This document shows, piece by piece, positions 1-6,487 of a stretch of DNA of 7,993 nt; within the stretch, counting starts at the first letter, position 1; each line of letters opens with the position of its first letter. The position numbers and the translations under genes are program-made. The stretch spans positions 1 to 7,993 of the forward strand of contig WFOM01000034.1 of NCBI GenBank assembly GCA_015488075.1. The letters are read 5' to 3'. The notes under the pieces were generated by a model, which saw only the letters and a list, made by a program, of their open reading frames with translations, did no database searches and was not told the origin of the DNA. Origin of the DNA: Helicobacteraceae bacterium. GTDB lineage: Bacteria; Campylobacterota; Campylobacteria; Campylobacterales; Sulfurimonadaceae.

Positions 1-2154
1 GTTGTAAGTGATGCAAAAGATGATGCGATAAAAGAGAGACAAACCTATATAAACAACTTTTTGTCCAAACTGAATCAAAACCATAAATATCTAAAAAAGT
101 CTGAAATAACAAACATACTAAAAACTATGCCATCAGGCACATATCCTCTTATAGATGCTGAAGTATTAAAAAAGATTTTCTCAAACATATTTGATATAAA
201 CGAACTTACCGTAAAAAACGATGAGATTTTTTTCAGTATAAAAAGAAGCATAACACTGCCTATAACAAATAACAAACAGTTTTACACTCTGGAGTTTTTT
301 TATGACATCAATGCTATATTAAAAGCCATTTGGGATGAAGATAGTTTGGATTTTTTAAAAAACTATGCAGATACACTCGATACAAAGGTAAAAAATCTTT
401 TCTTTGCCGAGCTTGAAGAGATTATAGAAGAAGCAACCTCATTTGCAAAACCTTTGGGACTTCACACAGAAGAGATATACAAAAAAGTTTATGATGTTTT
501 ACTGCCACATTTCCCAAAAGATCTGTATATATCTTCAAAACTGAAAAACAAAACCATAAAAAGATTTATATACTCTATACAAGATATAGTTGCAAAAAAA
601 CAAAAAGAACAGCTTTTGGCAAGAACCATAAGGGATTTTAAGTCTCTTTTTCCTTTGGCAAGAAGTCTGAACAGAAAACTAAAACTCTTTATAGGTCCTA
701 CAAACAGCGGTAAAACACATCAGGCTTTTGAGAAACTTAAAAATACAGATACAGGGTATTATCTTGCACCTCTTAGACTCCTGGCACTTGAAGGATACGA
801 AAGATTAAAAGAAGAGGGAATAAGTGCATCGCTTATAACAGGGGAAGAACAGCTTTTGGATGAGGAGGCAACCCATATAAGTTCTACCATAGAGATGCTG
901 AACTTTGATGTGGATGTGGATGTTTGTGTTATAGATGAAGCCCAACTTATAGATGATAGAGACAGAGGATGGGCATGGGCAAATGCCATCATAGGAGCAC
1001 CGGCTAAAGAAGTTATACTAACAGGGAGCCCCTCTTGCAAAAAAGCCATCATCGAACTGGCAAAATATCTCGGTGAAGAGCTTGAGATAAAAGAGTTTAA
1101 AAGAAAAAACGATCTTTTGGTTTTGGACAAACCCACACCTGTAGAGAAGATAGAAAACCAAACAGCTGTCATAGCTTTTAGCAGAAAAGATGTGCTAAGG
1201 CTCAAACAAAGATTTTCAAAAGATTTCAGTGTAAGTGTGGTTTACGGCAACCTCTCACCTGAAGTCAGAAGAGAAGAAGCCAAAAAATTCAGGGAAGGAA
1301 AAACCAACCTTCTAATAGCAACCGATGCCATAAGTATGGGACTAAATCTCCCTATAAAAACTATCCTTTTTTCAAAAGCTATAAAGTTTGACGGGATAAT
1401 AGACAGAGAACTGACACCAAACGAGATAAAACAGATATCCGGTAGAGCCGGCAGATACGGCTTTGAAGAGGTTGGGTATGTCGGAGCATTGGATACTCAC
1501 ACACTAAATATCATCAAAAAAAATTTTAACAAAGATGATATAGAAGTAGAGCTTCCTTTTAAAGTTATGGCAAATATAGAGCATATAAAGCTGGTATCAT
1601 CCATACTTGAAGAGAACTCACTTTTTGAAGTTTTAAAGTTTTTTGTTAAAAATATGAAATTCAGCGGTCCGTTTGTAGCCACAAATCTTGATGATGTTTT
1701 GGATATTGCAAGGATTGTTGATGAGTATGATCTGGATATAACAACCAAATTTTATGTTTCACTAGCCCCGCTTACTATAAAATCACCTTACCTTTTGAGT
1801 GTTTTTGAGAGTTATTTAGAGAGGATGGAGCTAAAAAAAACTATAAGATACAACACACAAAAACCAAACGGAAAATATGCACTCACAAATGAAGAACTGT
1901 TACTTGCCGAAGATATGGTAAAAGAGATAAGTCTGTATCTTTGGCTAAGCTACAAGTTTCCCGAAACATTTATAGAGCCCGACAAAGCAAGAGAAGCAAG
2001 AGTTATGCTAAATCGTTATATAGAAAAATCTTTAATGCAGACATCATTTAGAAGCAGGTGCAGACTTTGCAATGCCATACTGCCGCCAAATCCAAAACAC
2101 AAGATTTGTGATAGATGTTTTAGAAGATACTATCAAAGAGGATACAGAAGATAG
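1..2154 (+). CDS. Suv3-like superfamily 2 RNA helicase, 5' end missing
   Basis: The frame is open from base 1 to the TAG at 2152-2154, giving 717 in-window residues (numbered here from base 1). No stop or convincing start lies upstream, so the N-terminus is outside the window. A TTG at 61 could be called as a start, but it has no ribosome binding site and the preceding 20 codons read as normal protein. Helicase motifs appear in order: Walker A GPTNSGKT (232-239), Ia APLRLLALEG (from 256), TGEEQ (280-284), Walker B DEAQ (312-315), III TGSPS (341-345), IV AFSRKD (from 392), V TDAISMGLNLP (441-451) and VI QISGRAGRYG (478-487). These and SLYLWLSYKFPETF (from 644) match the Suv3 family, whose members unwind RNA using ATP. 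Residues before about 220 are unassigned. A CxxC-x12-CxxC cluster (Cys687, 690, 703, 706) and a basic-aromatic tail end the protein. An RNA decay role is inferred. Confidence 0.9.
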   Translation, partial: VVSDAKDDAIKERQTYINNFLSKLNQNHKYLKKSEITNILKTMPSGTYPLIDAEVLKKIFSNIFDINELTVKNDEIFFSIKRSITLPITNNKQFYTLEFFYDINAILKAIWDEDSLDFLKNYADTLDTKVKNLFFAELEEIIEEATSFAKPLGLHTEEIYKKVYDVLLPHFPKDLYISSKLKNKTIKRFIYSIQDIVAKKQKEQLLARTIRDFKSLFPLARSLNRKLKLFIGPTNSGKTHQAFEKLKNTDTGYYLAPLRLLALEGYERLKEEGISASLITGEEQLLDEEATHISSTIEMLNFDVDVDVCVIDEAQLIDDRDRGWAWANAIIGAPAKEVILTGSPSCKKAIIELAKYLGEELEIKEFKRKNDLLVLDKPTPVEKIENQTAVIAFSRKDVLRLKQRFSKDFSVSVVYGNLSPEVRREEAKKFREGKTNLLIATDAISMGLNLPIKTILFSKAIKFDGIIDRELTPNEIKQISGRAGRYGFEEVGYVGALDTHTLNIIKKNFNKDDIEVELPFKVMANIEHIKLVSSILEENSLFEVLKFFVKNMKFSGPFVATNLDDVLDIARIVDEYDLDITTKFYVSLAPLTIKSPYLLSVFESYLERMELKKTIRYNTQKPNGKYALTNEELLLAEDMVKEISLYLWLSYKFPETFIEPDKAREARVMLNRYIEKSLMQTSFRSRCRLCNAILPPNPKHKICDRCFRRYYQRGYRR
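2059..2118 (+). other. C-terminal four-cysteine zinc-binding motif of the helicase
   Basis: The codons spell CRLC, twelve residues, then CDRC, followed by FRRYYQRGYRR and the stop codon. Two CxxC pairs at this spacing are typical of a small zinc ribbon or knuckle, and the adjoining Arg/Tyr tail suits nucleic acid contact. Zinc binding is inferred from the cysteine pattern only. Confidence 0.6.
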
Positions 2155-2178
2155 CGGCAGCAGACTATTTGTCCGCTA
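2152..2178. terminator. Weak inverted repeat at the convergent gene junction
   Basis: TAGCGG at 2152-2157 is the exact reverse complement of CCGCTA at 2173-2178, with a 15-nt loop. The left arm starts at the helicase stop codon and the right arm lies in the last codons of the opposing dehydrogenase gene. It is the only candidate structure for ending transcription between the two convergent genes. No T-run follows on either strand and the stem is only 6 bp, so this is a tentative call. Confidence 0.2.
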
Positions 2179-3160
2179 CAAATACCGCCATATCCACAAG
2201 TCGCTCAGTATAACCCCACTCATTGTCATACCATGCGACAACTTTTGCGGTTTTGCCCTCAACTACATTTGTAAGATCAGGCACAAATGTGCAACTGTAT
2301 TTTGAACCTACAAAATCGCTTGATACTCTTTTGTCGTTGTCTATCTCTATGAGGTCTTTGAAGTTTGTTGTGCCGGCTTTTTCAAATGCTTTGTTGATAT
2401 CCTCTTTTGTAACCTCTTTTTTAAGATTTACAGTCAAATCAACCACACTTACATCAGGAGTAGGCACTCTCATGGCATAACCGTTTAGTTTTCCCTGAAG
2501 ATGAGGCATAACCTTGCCTATGGCTTTTGCGGCACCTGTAGTTGTAGGTATAATGTTAACCGCTGCGGCTCTAGCTCTTCTAAAATCTTTTTTGTGTTTT
2601 ACATCAAGTATATTTTGGTCGTTTGTGTATGAGTGTATAGTTGTCATAAGACCGTTTTCTATGCCAAAAGCATCATCAAGCACTTTTACAAGAGGTGCTA
2701 AGCCGTTTGTTGTGCATGAAGCATTTGAGATTATAGCTTCACCTTTGTAATCATCTGTGTTTATATTTATAACATAAGTCGGTGTATCATCTTTTGCCGG
2801 AGCACTCATGATAACTTTTTTAACTCCGTTTTTAAGATACCCTTTTGCTTTTTCGGTTGTCAAAAATACACCAGTGCACTCAAGAACAACCTCAGCTCCC
2901 GCACTTCCAAAGTCAAGCTCATCAAGTTCTCTGGTTGAGAACATTTTGACTTTTTTGCCTGCTATTTCTATATGGTTTTCATCTATAACTTTGGCATCTA
3001 TACCCTGATGAACAGTGTCGTATTTTAAAAGATACTCAAGCATCTCAGGTTTTGCAGTGGTATTTAGTGCTACCAGTTCAACATCATCTCTTTGCATACA
3101 AATTTTTGCAGCAATTATACCTATCCTTCCCGTTCCGTTTACAGCAACTTTTACAGCCAT
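2165..3160 (-). CDS. gap: Glyceraldehyde-3-phosphate dehydrogenase, probably NADP-using type
   Basis: This 331-residue cytoplasmic enzyme, full length for the family, interconverts glyceraldehyde-3-phosphate and 1,3-bisphosphoglycerate; the active form is normally a tetramer. The Rossmann loop reads NGTGRIG (residues 8-14), with Thr where Phe is usual. The active site SNASCTTN carries Cys149, and HSYTND carries His176. RRAR (194-197) and Arg231 match the phosphate-binding region, and WYDNEWGY (310-317) is the conserved C-terminal signature. Two positions that favour NAD in classical enzymes differ: the usual Asp after Asn33 is Thr34, and the Leu-Pro pair at 187-188 is Val-Lys. Both point to NADP use and perhaps gluconeogenic direction, which is an inference. 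ATG at 3160 has an AAAGG ribosome binding site 7 nt upstream. The gene is divergent from pyrG and convergent with the helicase; no other glycolytic gene is next to it. Confidence 0.96.
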   Translation of the reverse strand: MAVKVAVNGTGRIGIIAAKICMQRDDVELVALNTTAKPEMLEYLLKYDTVHQGIDAKVIDENHIEIAGKKVKMFSTRELDELDFGSAGAEVVLECTGVFLTTEKAKGYLKNGVKKVIMSAPAKDDTPTYVININTDDYKGEAIISNASCTTNGLAPLVKVLDDAFGIENGLMTTIHSYTNDQNILDVKHKKDFRRARAAAVNIIPTTTGAAKAIGKVMPHLQGKLNGYAMRVPTPDVSVVDLTVNLKKEVTKEDINKAFEKAGTTNFKDLIEIDNDKRVSSDFVGSKYSCTFVPDLTNVVEGKTAKVVAWYDNEWGYTERLVDMAVFVADK

Positions 3161-3167
3161 ATAAAAA

Positions 3168-3172
3168 CCTTT
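3168..3172 (-). promoter_or_regulatory. Ribosome binding site of gap
   Basis: On the minus strand AAAGG lies 7 nt before the ATG at 3160. It supports that start, which also gives the standard family N-terminus (MAVKVAVNG). Confidence 0.7.
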
Positions 3173-3187
3173 AAAAATTTTTTTGAA

Positions 3188-3196
3188 ATTATACCA
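3188..3196 (-). promoter_or_regulatory. Extended -10 promoter element for gap
   Basis: Read on the minus strand, the sequence is TGG followed by a perfect TATAAT hexamer (3193 down to 3188), that is, an extended -10. Transcription would start near 3181, giving a leader of about 20 nt that includes the AAAGG site. No good -35 hexamer is seen at the right spacing, which is common in Campylobacterota promoters. Confidence 0.65.
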
Positions 3197-3221
3197 AATT
3201 AATTATCTCTTTATAAGCGAG

Positions 3222-3240
3222 TTTATTATACAATAATAAA
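3222..3240. repeat. Perfect 8-bp inverted repeat upstream of pyrG
   Basis: TTTATTAT (3222-3229) and ATAATAAA (3233-3240) are exact reverse complements separated by ACA. The dyad contains only A and T in its arms and overlaps the best -10 candidates for pyrG, so it could be an operator. An AT-only hairpin would be a poor terminator, and chance palindromes are more frequent in DNA this AT-rich. Confidence 0.5.
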
Positions 3241-3241
3241 A
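3224..3241 (+). promoter_or_regulatory. Candidate pyrG promoter (-10 region)
   Basis: TATTAT (3224-3229) and TACAAT (3229-3234) each match the -10 consensus at five of six positions. With TACAAT, transcription would begin near the A at 3241 and the transcript would start with A, C and seven U residues before the GGAG site. No convincing -35 is visible. Which hexamer is used cannot be settled by eye. Confidence 0.4.
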
Positions 3242-3251
3242 CTTTTTTTGT

Positions 3252-3255
3252 GGAG
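3252..3255 (+). promoter_or_regulatory. Ribosome binding site that fixes the pyrG start
   Basis: GGAG at 3252-3255 is 6 nt before the ATG at 3262 and only 3 nt before the TTG at 3259. The spacing favours ATG 3262, which also gives the standard CTP synthase start [10 protein letters not shown]. Confidence 0.75.
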
Positions 3256-3261
3256 TAGTTG

Positions 3262-4887
3262 ATGACGAAGTATATATTTGTTACCGGCGGAGTTCTAAGC
3301 TCACTTGGAAAAGGTATAACTGCCGCAAGCATAGGAACACTTTTAAAACATTCCGGACTAAATGTAGGGATGCTTAAAATAGATCCGTATATAAATGTTG
3401 ATCCCGGAACCATGTCTCCGCTTGAACACGGAGAGGTGTTTGTAACAAAAGACGGAGCTGAGACAGACCTGGACATAGGTAACTATGAGAGATTTTTGGA
3501 TACATCGTTTCTAAAAACATCAAACTTCACAACAGGACAGATATATCAGGCGGTTATAGAAAAAGAGAGAGCCGGAGGTTATCTGGGACAGACAATCCAG
3601 GTTATCCCCCATATAGTGGGTGAGATAGTAAACAGGATAAAAGAAGCAGGTGAGGGCAAAGATATACTTATAGTAGAACTTGGCGGAACTGTCGGTGATA
3701 TAGAGGGGCTTCCTTTTATGGAAGCTATAAGGCAGATGAAGCATGATGAAGAGGTAAGCGGAACATTTTTTGTTCATGTAACACTTGTTCCTTATATAAA
3801 AGCAGCCGGTGAACTGAAGTCAAAACCGACACAACATTCTGTTCAGGAACTAAGAAGAATCGGTATAACTCCACAGATGATCATAGCAAGAAGCGAGATG
3901 TCGCTTCCAAAAACATTCAAAAAAAAGCTTGCTATGAGCTGTGATGTGGCCCAGGACAGTGTTATAGAAGCACTTGATGCACAAACCATATATGATGTTC
4001 CTATGAGTTTTCTAAGACAAAACATACTAAAGCCTATAGCAAAAGAGCTGGAACTTGGGGAACTAAATCCGGATATGAGCAAATGGGACAGCCTTGTTAA
4101 AAAGATCGTTCAGCCAAAGGAAAAAGTGGTTATAGGTTTTGTCGGAAAATATCTGGCACTAAAAGAGTCCTACAAATCGCTTATAGAAGCACTTATACAC
4201 TCAGGAGCACATCTTGATACAAGAGTGGAGATATGCTGGGTGGATTCTGAAGAGATAGAAGAAAGAGGAGCAAAAGCACTTCTTGGTGACTGTGACGGTG
4301 TTTTGGTTGCGGGAGGATTTGGAAGCCGTGGTATAGAAGGAAAGATAAAAGCTATAGAATATGCAAGAGTGAACAAAGTTCCTTACCTTGGTATATGCCT
4401 TGGTATGCAACTTACACTTGTAGAATATGCACGAAATGTGCTTGGTCTTGAAGGTGCAAACTCTATAGAGTTTGATGAAAACACACCTCATCCTATGATA
4501 TATCTTATAGAAAACTTTATAGACAACAGCGGTCAAAAACAGATAAGAACACACACAAGCCCTATGGGCGGAACACTGAGACTTGGCGAGTATCCTTGCG
4601 AAACAAAAGACGGCTCACTACTGCAAAAAGCCTACGGCGGTGCAAAAGTGATATATGAAAGACACAGACACAGATATGAAGCAAATCCTGCTTACAGAAA
4701 ACAGCTTGAAGATGCCGGCATGATAGTAACAGGTGAGAGCAACGGTCTTATAGAAGCTGTAGAAGTAAAAGATCATCCGTGGTTTTTGGGAGTGCAGTTT
4801 CACCCTGAATTTACATCAAGACTGACAACTCCAAACCCGTCAATACTTGCTTTTGTAAAAGCATCACTAAAAGAGTCAAATGAGTAA
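3262..4887 (+). CDS. pyrG: CTP synthase (glutamine-hydrolysing)
   Basis: This cytoplasmic enzyme makes CTP from UTP, ATP and glutamine, the last step of de novo pyrimidine nucleotide synthesis. It is 541 residues, full length for the family. The N-terminal amidoligase domain carries the P-loop-like [10 protein letters not shown] (9-18), the metal-binding Asp71 in [10 protein letters not shown] and Glu139 in [10 protein letters not shown], and the KPTQHSV segment near the nucleotide site. The C-terminal class I glutamine amidotransferase domain has the nucleophile Cys379 in GICLGMQ and the His514/Glu516 pair in HPEF, which complete the catalytic triad. I chose ATG 3262 over the adjacent TTG 3259 because of ribosome-binding-site spacing and the family N-terminus. 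A 101-bp region separates it from divergent gap. Its last 8 bases overlap the start of recJ, so the two are probably translated from one message. No damage or unusual residues at the active sites. Confidence 0.98.
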   Translation: MTKYIFVTGGVLSSLGKGITAASIGTLLKHSGLNVGMLKIDPYINVDPGTMSPLEHGEVFVTKDGAETDLDIGNYERFLDTSFLKTSNFTTGQIYQAVIEKERAGGYLGQTIQVIPHIVGEIVNRIKEAGEGKDILIVELGGTVGDIEGLPFMEAIRQMKHDEEVSGTFFVHVTLVPYIKAAGELKSKPTQHSVQELRRIGITPQMIIARSEMSLPKTFKKKLAMSCDVAQDSVIEALDAQTIYDVPMSFLRQNILKPIAKELELGELNPDMSKWDSLVKKIVQPKEKVVIGFVGKYLALKESYKSLIEALIHSGAHLDTRVEICWVDSEEIEERGAKALLGDCDGVLVAGGFGSRGIEGKIKAIEYARVNKVPYLGICLGMQLTLVEYARNVLGLEGANSIEFDENTPHPMIYLIENFIDNSGQKQIRTHTSPMGGTLRLGEYPCETKDGSLLQKAYGGAKVIYERHRHRYEANPAYRKQLEDAGMIVTGESNGLIEAVEVKDHPWFLGVQFHPEFTSRLTTPNPSILAFVKASLKESNE

Positions 4888-6487
4888 ACTTGAAGACTGC
4901 CTAAAAGTTTTGGACAAAGAAAGTGTTTACAATATACTTCATGCTAGATTAAAAGGCAGTGAAAAAAAACTCTCAGAGATACCTCCTCCAAGTATGCTTA
5001 AAAATGCAAAAAAAGCTGCCAAAAGAGTAGCAGATGCCATAAACAACGGTGAAAAGATAACCGTTGTAGGAGACTACGATGTTGACGGTATATGCTCAAC
5101 TGCCATAATGGTTCTCTTTTTTAACAAAATCAACTACAAAATAGATGCCGTAATCCCTAGCAGATTCAAAGACGGATACGGCATAAACAAAAACATACTA
5201 AAAAGAGTCGATGCAGATGTGGTTATAACCGTAGACAACGGTATAACGGCTGTTGAGGCGGCTGATATATGCAACGAAAGAGGTATAGATTTAATCATAA
5301 CAGACCACCATACACCGCCAAAAGAGCTTCCAAAAGCATACACTATAGTAAACCCGAAGCTTGATGAGTGCATATACCCTTTTAAAGATATATGCGGAGC
5401 AGAAGTGGCATGGCTGCTTTTGGCTCAGATAAAAAAAGAGTTGGGGCTTCATATAAATCTAAGAGAGTTTGTGGACATACTCTCCATAGCCATAGTAGCA
5501 GACATTATGCCGCTTACCGATATAAACAGAGCTTTGGTAAAAGACGGTTTAAGAGCTCTTTCATCCCCAAAAAGAGCATCATCTATAATCATCAAAGATT
5601 TTTTAAACAAACCGCAGATAACATCTGAAGACATAGCTTTTCAGATAGCACCGAGGATAAATTCTGCAGGTAGGCTTGCAGAGGGTGAACTTGCACTCAG
5701 ATTTTTAACTGCCGAGTCAACATATGAAGCATACGAACTGTTTGAAAAGCTAAACCGGTTAAACGAAACAAGAAAATACGAAGAACAAAAAGCTACAAAA
5801 GAAGCCATAGAACTTGTTGATGAAAAAGATTCTATAATTATAGTGGCAAAAGAGGGATGGCATGAGGGTGTTGTGGGTATTGTGGCATCAAGACTTGTTG
5901 ACAGATTTGAAAAGCCTGCCATAGTTTTAACCGTAAACGGAGAAGATGCAAAAGGAAGTGCCAGGAGTCTGGCAGAAGTAAACATATATGAACTTTTGTC
6001 AAAGCACAAAGAACTTCTTGAAAAGTTTGGCGGTCACAAACTGGCAGCCGGACTTACCATAAAAACAAAAAATATACAAAAACTAAAAACCGAACTTAAC
6101 AAAACGGCTTTAAACCTTCCAAAGAGCGATTTTATACCAAAAAACGATGTTTTGGGCATACTAAGAGGTGATGATATAGATTTTGAACTGCTTGATATTT
6201 TAGACAGATTTGAACCTTACGGAGAAGCAAACAGCAGACCTAAATTTTTGGCAAAAGATGCAAAAGTTTTGGGTGTAAAAAAATTCGGACATGAAAATTC
6301 ACATTCCAAACTGCTTGTCAGACTCTCAAAATACGACAAAGTTACACATGAATTTATAGTATTTAGAAAAACATTTGAGAACCTGAACAACAAACACATT
6401 ACATTCAGCTATACCATAAACAAAAACATTTACAACAACAAAACATATATACAACTTACCGTAAGCAACATATATGATAAAGTTTAA
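4880..6487 (+). CDS. recJ: Single-stranded-DNA-specific exonuclease RecJ
   Basis: RecJ degrades single-stranded DNA 5' to 3' with Mg or Mn ions and acts in recombinational and mismatch repair. All DHH-family motifs are present in 535 residues, somewhat shorter than the E. coli protein: GDYDVDG (64-70, metal-binding Asp65, Asp67 and Asp69), VDNG (118-121), DHH (142-144), VADIMPL (206-212, with Asp208), RINSAGR (259-265), then the DHHA1 region with [14 protein letters not shown] (325-338), GSARS (359-363) and GGHKLAAG (384-391). A C-terminal OB-fold-like section follows FEPYGEA (444-450). The start ATG at 4880 lies inside the end of pyrG (ATGAGTAA, 8 bp shared), with AAGAG at 4871-4875 as a modest ribosome binding site; coupling to pyrG translation is likely. 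The stop codon at 6485-6487 lies inside the next gene. An A8 run at 4962-4969 falls within codons 28-30. Confidence 0.97.
   Translation: MSKLEDCLKVLDKESVYNILHARLKGSEKKLSEIPPPSMLKNAKKAAKRVADAINNGEKITVVGDYDVDGICSTAIMVLFFNKINYKIDAVIPSRFKDGYGINKNILKRVDADVVITVDNGITAVEAADICNERGIDLIITDHHTPPKELPKAYTIVNPKLDECIYPFKDICGAEVAWLLLAQIKKELGLHINLREFVDILSIAIVADIMPLTDINRALVKDGLRALSSPKRASSIIIKDFLNKPQITSEDIAFQIAPRINSAGRLAEGELALRFLTAESTYEAYELFEKLNRLNETRKYEEQKATKEAIELVDEKDSIIIVAKEGWHEGVVGIVASRLVDRFEKPAIVLTVNGEDAKGSARSLAEVNIYELLSKHKELLEKFGGHKLAAGLTIKTKNIQKLKTELNKTALNLPKSDFIPKNDVLGILRGDDIDFELLDILDRFEPYGEANSRPKFLAKDAKVLGVKKFGHENSHSKLLVRLSKYDKVTHEFIVFRKTFENLNNKHITFSYTINKNIYNNKTYIQLTVSNIYDKV

Noticed and set aside
907..924. 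Three tandem 6-bp units encoding Asp-Val before Walker B of the helicase
   Set aside because: Very short, in frame, and explained by a beta strand of alternating residues leading into the DEAQ motif.
759..1205. Minus-strand open frame of 148 codons inside the helicase gene
   Set aside because: Its product is Ser-rich low-complexity sequence, the usual mirror of an AT-rich coding strand, and the plus-strand helicase motifs cover the region.
2072..2305. Plus-strand small open frame across the helicase-gap junction
   Set aside because: It uses another frame of the helicase end and the antisense of gap; both real genes account for the sequence.
3259..3261. TTG as pyrG start, one codon before the ATG
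   Set aside because: It is only 3 nt from the GGAG site, and family members begin at the ATG position.
4201..4554. Minus-strand open frame opposite pyrG
   Set aside because: It is rich in Cys, Tyr, Phe and Ser with no domain sense, and lies opposite conserved CTP synthase sequence including the catalytic Cys.
4962..4969. A8 runs (also at 1516-1523, 3919-3926 and 6517-6524) as phase-variable tracts
   Set aside because: All keep the frame, fall in Lys codons and are expected at this base composition. Known phase variation in these bacteria mostly uses poly-G or poly-C tracts.
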